64,000 nucleotides of DNA from Pachyseris speciosa. Its lineage: Eukaryota; Cnidaria; Anthozoa; Scleractinia; Pachyseridae. The notes beneath the pieces were generated by a model. The model had not been told where the DNA came from, did no database searches, and saw nothing but the letters and a program-made list of their open reading frames with translations. Of this stretch, positions 23,895 to 34,162 are shown one piece after another. How positions within the stretch are numbered: the first letter of the stretch is position 1; the number at the start of each line of letters is the position of its first letter. The position numbers and the translations under genes are program-made. The stretch spans positions 849,501-913,500 of the forward strand of contig JAEMWC010000233.1 in NCBI GenBank assembly GCA_016490735.1, written 5' to 3'.

Positions 23895-26460
23895 GCTCAC
23901 CCCAACTCTCAAAAACAAGCCATTATCAAGCTAATAGAAAAGAAAGAGAAAGATAAGCGGAAAATTTGCAATTGGAGACCAATTTCTCTGATCAATGTTG
24001 ATGCTAAAATTGGATCAAAAGCAATTGCGACAAGACTTCAAAGAGTTCTACCGGATATCATACATCACAACCAGAATGCGTATGTAAAAGGTCGAACCAT
24101 TCTTGATGCTGTAAGTATAGTACAATTGATGATATTTTTGAGTATACAGAGAGAGAGAAAATCAGTGGAGTATTAGTAGCTATCGACTTCAAGAAAGCCT
24201 TTGATTCGATAAACCATAAATTCATGTATAACGTTCTCACCGCTTTCAATTTTGGCCCATCTTTGATTCACTGGGTTCAGACTTTTTACAAGAACATTTC
24301 TAGTTGCGTCATGAATAACGGCTATACCACAGGACCATTTCCAATTCTTAAAGGAGTCAGGCAAGGGGACCCACTAGCTCTCCATACCTATTCATCATCT
24401 GCCTAGAAGTACTAGCCATTAGTATACGGTCAGACAAACAAATTCAGGGGATTTTAGTAGATGATGAAGAGATTAAATTAGAAATATTTGCCGACGACTT
24501 AACACTTTTTCTTAGGAACCAAATCTCTCTTAACCCCGTGTTTAACACTGTACAACAATTTACGCTATGCTCTGTCCTCGAAATTAATTACGACAAAACT
24601 GAAGTCATTCTGTTGGGAAATCAGAAAAACGCGTCTAAATATTTAGCTGTTTTGAATGCAAGCATTAAAGTTAAAAAAGCAATCAAAATTCTGGGGATTC
24701 ATTTTACTTACGATAGAGGCCTATGGAGAAAGTTGAATTTCAGTGATGAAATTCTTAAATCTATCAAGGAAAAGCTTCAACTTTGGAACTGGAGAAATCT
24801 TACCATCATTGGAGGAATACAGATAGTCAAGACATTTGTTATTCCTATCTTTATGTACAGAGCTGGTCTAGTAAGTGTTAACAAGGATGTAATTAAAGAA
24901 GCGAATAAGATAATGTTTCAATTCATTTGGAAAGGAAAAGATAAAGTCAAAAGGTCAACTTTATTAGGCGATGTAGAGAATGGTGGTTTGAAAGCGCCAC
25001 ATTTGGAATCAGTTGTTAAAACACAGCGGATCATGTGCTGTAAAAAGTTAGCCGAAGCTCAACCAAGCAGTTGGAAATTGATCTTTCTGTATTACTTGAA
25101 ACCAGTTGGTGGAAAGCTACTCTTGGCCTGTGATTTTGATGTTAAAAAGCTTCCTATAAAGCTACCCGATTTCTATGAAGAGTGTCTAAAATGCTTTGCA
25201 GAAATCTCAGTCGGATCGAAAATGAAAAACTATCAGATGAGTAATGATGTAGCTAGGGTGATTATATGGAACAATAAGAACATCTGTGTTGATGGAAGAT
25301 CCTTTTACCATTCTTCACTTTATAAAAAGGGTATAGTGAGGTTAAAGGATCTAGTGGACGACAAGAACAACCTGATAGTGCGGAAAAATCTAATACAATC
25401 AGGTCTATCACCTCTAGAGATTTTCTACTTAATGAGGATCATTGACGCTTTACCAGCTCAGTACCGAAACTCATTAACAAATAAAACGCACAATAGTAGA
25501 AAGGTCTTTGTTCTTACAGATAATTTTGAACTACGTTTAGAAAACCAAAACGTAGCTCTATGTAAAGCACTATCTAAATCTGTCTATAGGGAAATACGCT
25601 CCAACTTTGAGTGTGCTCCAACTGCACAAGCAAAATTTGAGGAAAAGTTTGGTAAGGCAAGCTTCAATTGGAAGGAGATCTACAGATTACCTTTTACAGT
25701 AGCTTTGGAGACAAAAACGCGCGAGTTTCAGTACAAAATTTTGAACAGATACTTAGTTACAAATGCCTTTCTTCACAAAGTTGGGTTGAAACCGACAGCA
25801 TTATGTTCGTTTTGTGACGAAGAGAGCGAATCCCTTGAGCATTTATTCATTTCATGCTGCATAACAGAGAGGTTTTGGCTGGAATATATTCACTGGTGCA
25901 ATAATATACACATTAAACTTGAAGATCTATCTGAGGTGGATAAGCTTTTTGGAATTTGGGACAGAAAGGAGGATTTTCTCTTACTTAACCATCTACTAAT
26001 CATTGCCAGGCAAATTATTTACGATTGCAGAAGCAAACTTATTCACCCGTCGCTGAGGCTATTTATCTCTAAAGTTTATTATATTTATCAAATAGAATTT
26101 AAGATCAATAAATTCACCAAACATGAATCCAGTTTTAACCGCAAATGGAACAAGTATTTGACCAGTTTAAGTGCTTCATAGCGGCGCCCATGTCTTTATT
26201 TTATCTATGTCTTTATTGTTTCCAATTTAGCTACTTTAGTTATCAATTCTATTGTTATTATTCTATTTCACTGCCATGTAACCTTTTATAGTGTAAGTAG
26301 GTGTAGTTTCTTTCAGGTCGGTACGCATATTGTATGTGCTACAATTTAATAATTAGCAAGTTTCGTTTTGTGCATGTCTGTGTTTTAGTGTAAAATATTA
26401 TATTGTCAAGTAGTGTAAGTAATATGTTGTGAATAAAAGAATATTTGTTGTATTGTAAAA
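23895..26460 (+). mobile_element. 5'-truncated L1/Tx1-type LINE
   Basis: Begins inside the reverse transcriptase; the endonuclease and ORF1 are missing. It ends with a non-coding tail containing GAATAAAAG and a short A-rich end near 26457. It lies between two inverted PLE-type terminal modules (23590-23735 and 26568-26640). Confidence 0.8.
23915..26181 (+). pseudogene. LINE reverse transcriptase, C-terminal 3/4, two frameshifts
   Basis: Reads ICNWRPISLINVDAKIGSKA, QNAYVKGRTILDAV, then after a frame change near 24118 VLVAIDFKKAFDSI (motif A) and GPFPILKGVRQGDPL (motif B), then after a second change near 24380 LFIICLEVLAISIR and the catalytic IFADDLTLFLRN. From about 24385 to 26181 the frame is open, through the thumb/connection region to a C-terminal zf-RVT cysteine cluster (LCSFCDEESESLEHLFISCC, about 25803-25860), as in L1/Tx1-clade elements. 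The long open 3' part suggests a fairly recent insertion, but the frameshifts and missing 5' end make it inactive. Confidence 0.85.
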
Positions 26461-26567
26461 AAATATATATATTTTGTCTCTTTCGCCTTAGCGTTCTTAC
26501 CATTATTGCCGCGATTTTCTCGTATTGTTTCTATGCAAATATTTTAGAGTTTTAGTCAGTACCTCAT

Positions 26568-26640
26568 TAGCATTTTACAATTGATTATTATATAAGCGCA
26601 TGTTAAACAATTTTATACTTCAACTTGAAAATGACCGGAG
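26568..26640 (+). repeat. PLE-type terminal module (right, truncated)
   Basis: CATTTTACAATTGATTATTA, then GCGCATGTTAAACAATTTTA and CTTCAACTTGAAAATGACCG, near identical to the left module but in the opposite orientation. It is cut off at GACCGG, before the GAAACGTC part. Confidence 0.6.
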
Positions 26641-26684
26641 AGTTTAAAGACACATTATTTTAAGATAGCTTTTAATTGAAGCCT

Positions 26685-27085
26685 ACGACACACTAGGTGA
26701 TTTTATACGCCTATCGCGCCGAATATGATTGATGCGGGCACGGTAGGCGAATTTTCGCCGTTCTACACTCCAGCTTTGTTGCCAGGCTCCGTCGAAGGAA
26801 TCATTCCCCGTTGTTGTCTGCCATTTTGAAGAGTCGTGATAAAATCGCTATATCTGATTGGCTGACTTTACTGGCGATTCGAAGCGATGAGCGTATAAAA
26901 TCGCGGGAACGGGCACCGACTAGGCGAATGTCGGCGAATTTAATCGCCGATGTCTGACATGTCAGATACCGGCGATTTTATACGATCGCAGTGCTCGGCG
27001 AAAATCGCAATCGCTACATCGGGCACACTAGGCGATTTTCGCCGATCGCCGGCGATCGGCGTATAAAATCGCCAAGGACATCACC
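26685..27085. mobile_element. MITE rich in GGCGATTTTATACG words
   Basis: The left end CACACTAGGTGATTTTATACG and the right end CGTATAAAATCGCCAAGG form imperfect inverted repeats. The same GGCGATTTT/AAAATCGCC word recurs many times between them (for example 26870-27070). No coding frame. Confidence 0.65.
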
Positions 27086-28017
27086 CCCTTAATGTGAACA
27101 TAATATTTTTATTTGAATTTTATTTTTCTTTCTTTCTTTATTTATTTATTCATTTATTTTTACCAATTAATATAATTTTTACCAATTAATGTAATTTTTT
27201 CATATTTCATTTTTAAACATGTAAAGCGCACTTGGTCATATTTATGGAAAGTTGCACTATATAAATTTTCAACATTTTTATTAAGGAAAGCGGACTTATT
27301 AAGTTTTTGCATCTCGACAAAGAAAACGAAAGGATAAGTTTTAAGCAAAATGCAAAAGAAAAACTTTTGACAAGAATGTAAACAAATATAACGTGATTAA
27401 AAATGAATGAAAGATGATCAGCAATTCAGTGAAGCTTAGAACAGCCGCTGGCAGAAACGTTCTTGTTTTCACTTCCACAATACGTCATGAGCTCCTGCAT
27501 ACGTACGTACATTTAAAGTTTCGGTCGGAATGCTATAAAGACAGAATAGTTTTTAAAACACTCCGTTTCTCCGGCTGACCAGGGATAAATTAAAGTATTA
27601 TAAACGACGGTGTTTGCCCTGGTTATAGTCAGTTTTTACAACGAGAAACTTACTCGCTTGGATGGCAATTTGATTTTTTTTCATAATTTCCGATTGATTG
27701 ATTGATTTATTTACTTATTATTATTTTAATTGCTTCTGCAATCTATGTTCAATAATTCTTACAAAGGGTTTCATTACAAATCTTAGCATTAAGGCCTAGC
27801 TATGAAGTAGATAGCGAGAAAAAAGATTTCGAAATATATTAAACAAGTGACCGGAGCAAGCTATGGGTAGTACTCTTGTAGTTTTCATTTCTTGGATTAA
27901 TTTAAGTGTTAAACAATTTAAAAGTTTATCTTCATTAATAGTACTTTTGATTTAACAGTATATTTTTATGTAAAACAAACAACCAAAAAAAAAAAAAAAG
28001 AGAGAGAGATAAACAAT
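27086..28017. other. Spacer without recognised features
   Basis: AT-rich non-coding DNA. Contains a (CTTT/TTTA)n stretch at 27120-27165 and a poly-A/(GA)n run at 27983-28009, just downstream of the tRNA-His on its own strand. Confidence 0.4.
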
Positions 28018-28089
28018 TGCCGGGACCAGGATTCGAACCTGGGTTACTGCGGCCACAACGCAGGGTCCTAACCACTACACGATCGCGGC
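28018..28089 (-). tRNA. tRNA-His (GTG)
   Basis: Minus-strand cloverleaf of 72 nt starting GCCGCGATCGTGTAGTGGTT with anticodon loop TTGTGGC (anticodon GTG), T-arm with GGTTCGAATCC, and A and B boxes close to metazoan tRNA-His. One acceptor-stem mismatch (position 5 with 68, C-C) is unusual. A long T-run lies 10-30 bases downstream on the gene's strand, suitable for Pol III termination. Could be functional or a recent pseudogene. Confidence 0.85.
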
Positions 28090-28988
28090 GTACCACCGAG
28101 GAGGCAGATAGCAATATCAGCGATAACTTAGTAAATGAAGATCGCGCAAAATAAATCATTGGATACTTTTTTTCCGCTTCTCATCATTGGCATAGAGCCT
28201 ACCAGGTGACCTACAAATAACTGCCTACAAATAATGGTCTGCTCGTGCGCAGTACCGTCCAACCATGATTTTGCTGCAAATACGATTCTGCTCATGCGTG
28301 GTTGTGTCCATGCGCCATTCTCTTCAAATTCAGTGTTAAATAATGGCGAATCGTTTCACGCTTCCCGAAAATAATTATGAAAAACAAGCTAGCTGATCGA
28401 ATGATAAAACTATTATCAAACTCGGTTTTCGCAAAATACCTTGATTTGCCAGCGTCTCGCAGATCAATTATTTGCCTCATCCTTCGGCTTCAGCAAAATA
28501 GGTAGTAAATGACAGGCCTGGGACAGTCTCCTTCAGTGTGGTTTTTGCGGTCGCCTCGCATTAGAGCCTAAAACATTGATATTTTCGCTCTGACGAGTGT
28601 CTCATTAAGAGATTTACCTCTTTTGTAAGATATTATCGGAGTTTTTTGGATAGATCGTTCTCAGCAGTGGCTGATTTTGTATAAAACTCCAGTGTTCCAT
28701 CAATATCTGTTTAAAGTTTTTGACTCCTGGGCGGTACGTGCTTTTTCTTTTGTTTTAGAGCCGATGGTCTAGAGGCAAAGTTGACCTTTGACAGACACCT
28801 TTAGGATAACCGCGTGCTCACAGGCCTTGTTTGAATTCGGCAAGGCTCTCTACAAATGTTGTTTTCGAAGACTTAGTTCTAAGCAGTCTTATTCTCCGCC
28901 TTTAATGAAACCAAATCAAATGAAGAATGATCCTCGCAGTTGTGAACGCAATTTATGCAATTGCGAAAAGAAGCCTGAAAAAAATTCA

Positions 28989-29036
28989 GGACTTCAACGG
29001 GGTTCGAATCCGTGACCTCGCGATTACCGGTGCGAT

Positions 29037-29062
<26 letters not shown>
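28989..29062 (-). tRNA. tRNA-like gene, array 1 unit 1 (B subtype)
   Basis: 74 nt, GGCTTCA acceptor, A box TAGCTCAGTTGGTTA and a B box. T stem ACGGA/CCCGT has one mismatch. The nominal anticodon position reads GGT (Thr), but the anticodon stem only pairs if a C is bulged. Confidence 0.6.
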
Positions 29063-29077
<15 letters not shown>

Positions 29078-29239
29078 AGGTCAATTGTGGGTTCATATGT
29101 TCCCGTGAAAGAAATGAGTGTGAATGATATATGAAATAAATCATACATGAACTGCGGAAATGAAATCAAATGAAGAATGATCCTCGCAGTTGTGAACGCA
29201 ATTCATGCAATTGCGAAAAGAAGCCTGAAAAAAAATTCA

Positions 29240-29287
29240 GGACTTCAACTGGGTTCGAACCCGTGACCTCGCGATTACCGGTGCGAT

Positions 29288-29313
<26 letters not shown>
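29240..29313 (-). tRNA. tRNA-like gene, array 1 unit 2 (A subtype)
   Basis: As unit 1, but T arm ACGGG/CCAGT, a different single mismatch. Same nominal GGT anticodon with abnormal stem. Confidence 0.6.
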
Positions 29314-29328
<15 letters not shown>

Positions 29329-29491
29329 AGGTCAATTGTGGGTTCATATGTTCCCGTGAAAGAAATGAGTGTGAATGATATATGAAATAAATCATACATG
29401 AACTGCGGAAATGAAATCAAATGAAGAATGATCCTCGCAGTTGTGAACGCAATTCATGCAATTGCGAAAAGAAGCCTGAAAAAAAAATTCA

Positions 29492-29539
29492 GGACTTCAA
29501 CTGGGTTCGAACCCGTGACCTCGCGATTACCGGTGCGAT

Positions 29540-29565
<26 letters not shown>
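29492..29565 (-). tRNA. tRNA-like gene, array 1 unit 3 (A subtype)
   Basis: Identical body to unit 2; the following T-run is one base longer. Confidence 0.6.
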
Positions 29566-29580
<15 letters not shown>

Positions 29581-29742
29581 AGGTCAATTGTGGGTTCATA
29601 TGTTCCCGTGAAAGAAATGAGTGTGAATGATATATGAAATAAATCATACATGAACTGCGGAAATGAAATCAAATGAAGAATGATCCTCGCAGTTGTGAAC
29701 GCAATTTATGCAATTGCGAAAAGAAGCCTGAAAACAAATTCA

Positions 29743-29790
29743 GGACTTCAACGGGGTTCGAATCCGTGACCTCGCGATTACCGGTGCGAT

Positions 29791-29816
<26 letters not shown>
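29743..29816 (-). tRNA. tRNA-like gene, array 1 unit 4 (B subtype)
   Basis: Identical body to unit 1; the hairpin loop is interrupted (TTTGTTTT on the gene strand). Confidence 0.6.
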
Positions 29817-29831
<15 letters not shown>

Positions 29832-29993
29832 AGGTCAATTGTGGGTTCATATGTTCCCGTGAAAGAAATGAGTGTGAATGATATATGAAATAAATCATAC
29901 ATGAACTGCGGAAATGAAATCAAATGAAGAATGATCCTCGCAGTTGTGAACGCAATTCATGCAATTGCGAAAAGAAGCCTGAAAAAAAATTCA

Positions 29994-30041
29994 GGACTTC
30001 AACTGGGTTCGAACCCGTGACCTCGCGATTACCGGTGCGAT

Positions 30042-30067
<26 letters not shown>
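29994..30067 (-). tRNA. tRNA-like gene, array 1 unit 5 (A subtype)
   Basis: Identical body to unit 2. Confidence 0.6.
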
Positions 30068-30082
<15 letters not shown>

Positions 30083-30244
30083 AGGTCAATTGTGGGTTCA
30101 TATGTTCCCGTGAAAGAAATGAGTGTGAATGATATATGAAATAAATCATACATGAACTGCGGAAATGAAATCAAATGAAGAATGATCCTCGCAGTTGTGA
30201 ACGCAATTTATGCAATTGCGAAAAGAAGCCTGAAAACAAATTCA

Positions 30245-30292
30245 GGACTTCAACGGGGTTCGAATCCGTGACCTCGCGATTACCGGTGCGAT

Positions 30293-30318
<26 letters not shown>
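30245..30318 (-). tRNA. tRNA-like gene, array 1 unit 6 (B subtype)
   Basis: Identical body to units 1 and 4. It is the last left-pointing unit before the inversion point. Confidence 0.6.
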
Positions 30319-30333
<15 letters not shown>

Positions 30334-30557
30334 AGGTCAATTGTGGGTTCATATGTTCCTGTGAAAGAAATGAGTGTGAATGATATATGAAATAAATCAT
30401 ACATGAACTGCGGAAATGAAATCAAATGAAGAATGATCCTCGCAGTTGTGAACGCAATTTATGCAATTTCATTTCCGCAGTTCATGTATGATTTATTTCA
30501 TATATCATTCACAGTCATTTCTTTTACGGGAACATATGAACCCACAATTGACCTGCT

Positions 30558-30568
<11 letters not shown>

Positions 30569-30594
<26 letters not shown>

Positions 30595-30642
30595 TTCGCA
30601 CCGGTAATCGCGAGGTCACGGGTTCGAACCCCGTTGAAGTCC
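30569..30642 (+). tRNA. tRNA-like gene, array 1 unit 7 (right-pointing)
   Basis: First right-pointing unit. T stem ACGGG/CCCGT is fully paired. It differs from units 8-9 by GAGCTTCG instead of GAGCATCG (position 26). Confidence 0.6.
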
Positions 30643-30803
30643 TGAAATTTTTTCAGGCTTCTTTTCGCAATTGCATAAATTGCGTTCACAACTGCGAGGA
30701 TCATTCTTCATTTGATTTCATTTCCGCAGTTCATGTATGATTTATTTCATATATCATTCACACTCATTTCTTTCACGGGAACATATGAACCCACAATTGA
30801 CCT

Positions 30804-30818
<15 letters not shown>

Positions 30819-30844
<26 letters not shown>

Positions 30845-30892
30845 ATCGCACCGGTAATCGCGAGGTCACGGGTTCGAACCCCGTTGAAGTCC
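30819..30892 (+). tRNA. tRNA-like gene, array 1 unit 8 (right-pointing)
   Basis: Fully paired T stem. B box GGTTCGAACCC. The anticodon arm is abnormal as in all units. Confidence 0.65.
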
Positions 30893-31056
30893 TGAATTTT
30901 TTTTTTCAGGCTTCTTTTCGCAATTGCATAAATTGCGTTCACAACTGCGAGGATCATTCTTCATTTGATTTCATTTCCGCAGTTCATGTATGATTTATTT
31001 CATATATCATTCACACTCATTTCTTTCACGGGAACATATGAACCCACAATTGACCT

Positions 31057-31071
<15 letters not shown>

Positions 31072-31097
<26 letters not shown>

Positions 31098-31145
31098 ATC
31101 GCACCGGTAATCGCGAGGTCACGGGTTCGAACCCCGTTGAAGTCC
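31072..31145 (+). tRNA. tRNA-like gene, array 1 unit 9 (right-pointing)
   Basis: Same body as unit 8. The array ends 120 bases further on, at about 31265. Confidence 0.65.
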
Positions 31146-31265
31146 TGAATTTTTTTCAGGCTTCTTTTCGCAATTGCATAAATTGCGTTCACAACTGCGA
31201 GGATCATTCTTCATTTGATTTCATTTCCGCAGTTCATGTATGATTTATTTCATATATCATTCACA

Positions 31266-32423
31266 CTTTAACGAAACTATTTATCACGCCTGGGGGGTGG
31301 CATGAGTTGGAGTGTGTATATTGAAAGGTTTCAGTCGGCTTGTAGTGAGTTTTAATGTGTAGGATGGATTCGTTTTTGAATCTATCCCCTTTAGACACAG
31401 ACTGCGAGCAGCCCCTCTTTCTTTCCTTCGTCGATCTTATGATCGAGCGCGAAGCGCGAGCGAGCGGAAATTGGGGCGAGCGGAACGAAAGAGGGACTGC
31501 ATCCTTTTCTCTTTGGGACGCGTTCAGAATTTCCCGTTGCACAGCCAACAGGAACTGATTCCGATTGGCTAATCAGACAATGCATGCTGTCACAAGAAGT
31601 GTTGTTGGAGTTAGTGTGTTTCTTTGATTTAAATGAAGTATACCGTACCATACCAATTTGATTAACTCTTTCTTTCCTTCGTCGATCTTGTGAGCGAGCG
31701 CGAAGCGCGAGCGAGCGGAAAGAAAGAGGGACTACTCGCAGTCTACTGTAGACACTACTGTATCAAGGAAAGTAATCTCGTTCTCTGATATTTCGGCTGT
31801 AAATTTGACGGTTGGGTGGAATTTGTTAGCTAGTTCAATAAAAAGACCCACTTTTGTTTTATCGCTGTCCCAAAGGGAGAAAATGCTAAAAGCTTTAATT
31901 AAATTGATGGCAGAAACTCAAGCTCGAGTGAAAAAAGGCCGATCAAATGCATGTGCATGTCTCAAAATCTGACAGAAATTTGTCAATAAGCTGTCAAGAA
32001 AATGTTAAAAACTAGCGTACTTCACACTTCATTGAAAAAGTTAGGGATCTTCGTTCAAAGCAGACTGTAAACAACAAATTTTCGCCGTCTAACTTGATTA
32101 ATTCTCTATTTTTGTTTTGTTTTGTTTGAACTTGTAAGAATTAGCTGCAGCGTTTGGATGTTAAAAACAGCGAAATGGGTTGGTTGACCGAATTAATACA
32201 AATAGACATATGTACATTTAGACTTGTAACAGTTCCATCTTAACTGTAAGCTAAGATACCTTTACATTAATCTACTTTTACGACATGTTGTATTTGACTG
32301 CCTGTAGTTTACTTTTCTACTTTTTTTTCACTAGTTGTTTTTAACATGTAACTGTATACCTTTTTTTTTTGTTATGTTTAGCCCAAGTTGTTCCTTTCTC
32401 CCTTGATGATGATGATGATGATG

Positions 32424-32476
<53 letters not shown>

Positions 32477-32737
32477 AATAAAAAGAAATGGGTTGGCTGG
32501 CTTTGATAATTCTAAGCTTATAGTGGACGAGTCTGCGAAGGAAAAGCTAGTATTGTTTCGGAAACGCTGTCTTTGTCATAACTGAATGATCTCTTGCCAC
32601 TAAGAACCTTTAATTGAAGGACGGCTTCCTCGGAAGACATGGGAAGCAACAGTAAGACTATCGATTCATTTTAGGTTTTTTTTGGTCTGCTTAGCCAAGC
32701 AGCGATTTTGTGTGAAATGGCGCTATAATACAGCTCT
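31266..32737. other. Spacer with duplicated GC-rich word and microsatellite
   Basis: A segment TTTCTTTCCTTCGTCGATCTT followed by GCGCGAAGCGCGAGCGAGCGGA occurs twice (about 31418-31465 and 31669-31720). A (GAT)n(AAT)n run occupies 32403-32480. No coding exon recognised. Confidence 0.5.
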
Positions 32738-33079
32738 GTGTTACGAGTGATTGCTGACGGACTGAACAACCAGGTTCAAACTCCTTTTGTCATTCTTTGG
32801 ACATTTATGTCAAAATTGTTTAGCAATTTTTCTAGTTTACTTCAAGACATGTTTGTTACTTGTCTAAATTGCCTAATTTCTCTGCCTTCTCCAAGAATCT
32901 TCGAAGTAACTGCGCGTCGTTTTGCTGTTTTGTCAATGGTTTTTGAACCGCGGTCAATTCTGGTTGACTGCTCTAAACTATCAGGCTCGGACTCCTTTTT
33001 TGTCTTTCTACGGACATTAATTATGTCAAAGTTGCCTAGCAATTTTTCTAACTTACTACGAGATATGTTTGTTACTTAA
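32738..33079 (+). other. Open frame formed by a ~190 bp imperfect tandem duplication
   Basis: 113-codon frame with no recognised domain. The words TAGCAATTTTTCTA, GACATGTTTGTTACTT and TTTGTC..TTC..GGACATT occur twice about 190-200 bases apart, so the frame is two copies of one segment. Coding status is doubtful. Confidence 0.35.
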
Positions 33080-33899
33080 GGCCGCGCAGCTCACCAGTCT
33101 CTAATCTCAGTACGTATGTATTTCTTTTAAGAGTATTCACGAACCGTGCGAATGATTACACTTGACGATGCACGGGATATTTGTGAGAAGAGTTTTTTGT
33201 TTTTACATTCTAAATTTATTGAATACATGGTATGTTCGGCGTATAACTAATTGCACGTGTGACTTCTTTCACATTTTTGATCTTTGATGATTTTGATCTT
33301 CGGAGAAAAAAATACTGCAATTTTGTGTCCGAGTTTTCATCACGGACTACACCAGGGAGATAAACTTAGCATGCTATAGGGGAATCCTTGTTTACAATAT
33401 TGAAAGGTCATAGTATGAATAACTCTGCCAATGAATATGAGCCTCACGTATTGAATACTTTTTGTGCAACGCGAGTTTAAAAACTCAAAATTTTGCAAAG
33501 AATGTATGAGCTCATTAGTGCTTTTGCCACTCAGAAATTTTGCAGTTTTTGGAAGACAATATCTCCTTGAATACTTCACCTAAAGAGCTAAAAATTTCAC
33601 AATGTATTAAATTTCACTAGCTCTTTAGCTGCCTGGAGTCAAATCAACATGTTTCCTTCTGTAAGCAAAGCCGTATGCAAATGAGCAATTATGTAAACAA
33701 TGACGTAAGCATGAATCCCCCTATACTGGGATGTGACAGAAGCAAAATTGCAAAAACAAACTTCACAAAGAAGATCAGACGCTTCAAATTCTAAGTTTCA
33801 CAATTTTACTCCTATGGAAGCCACTGACTTGTAACGAGTCTTGAAACTGAGACATGTGCTTCTGTCACCTCACAGAAGAGGTTATCATTTATCACCAAC

Positions 33900-33913
33900 T
33901 AATTAACCATTTA
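33900..33913. repeat. Target-site duplication, left copy
   Basis: TAATTAACCATTTA, identical to 36982-36995 at the other end of the PLE. Confidence 0.85.
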
Positions 33914-33915
33914 AA

Positions 33916-33961
<46 letters not shown>

Positions 33962-33993
33962 GAAGTGAGACACGAAAATTTGGTTTATCAACG

Positions 33994-34023
<30 letters not shown>

Positions 34024-34024
<1 letters not shown>

Positions 34025-34074
34025 GGATTCGATTAGCTGACGTTTCGAGCGTTAGCCCTTCGTCGGAGCGAATC
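34024..34074 (-). ncRNA. Hammerhead-ribozyme-like motif, PLE left end (inverted copy)
   Basis: Exact inverted counterpart of 36879-36929 in the left arm, with the same core and stems on the minus strand. Confidence 0.55.
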
Positions 34075-34162
34075 GAGGAATTGTGGGTTGTGTATGGTTT
34101 ATATACAGAGAATGGAGCTACGCTATTGGTGGTAACATGGTAACGTGAAAAACAGGAATAAA

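Larger units (their letters stand above)
28911..31265. repeat. Tandem array of nine ~251-bp tRNA-like units with an inversion
   Basis: Six units read leftwards (28911-30466) and three rightwards (30467-31265). Each unit has a 74-nt tRNA-like body, a T-loop hairpin and a spacer with GCAATTGCATAAATTGCGTT, ATTTCCGCAGTTCATG and ATATCATTCACACTCATTTC. Units are nearly identical over their whole length. The period is 250-252 bp, varying only in the T/A run. The switch of orientation is at about 30466/30467, in the middle of a unit. Confidence 0.95.

Noticed and set aside
29170..30390. Repeated ~70-codon open frames in array 1 (KNDPRSCERN...)
   Set aside because: They are translations of the tRNA-like units themselves; stop-free only because the units are identical.
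28911..31265. CRISPR-like regular repeats
   Set aside because: The repeat unit is 251 bp with tRNA-like bodies and no unique spacers; eukaryotic context.
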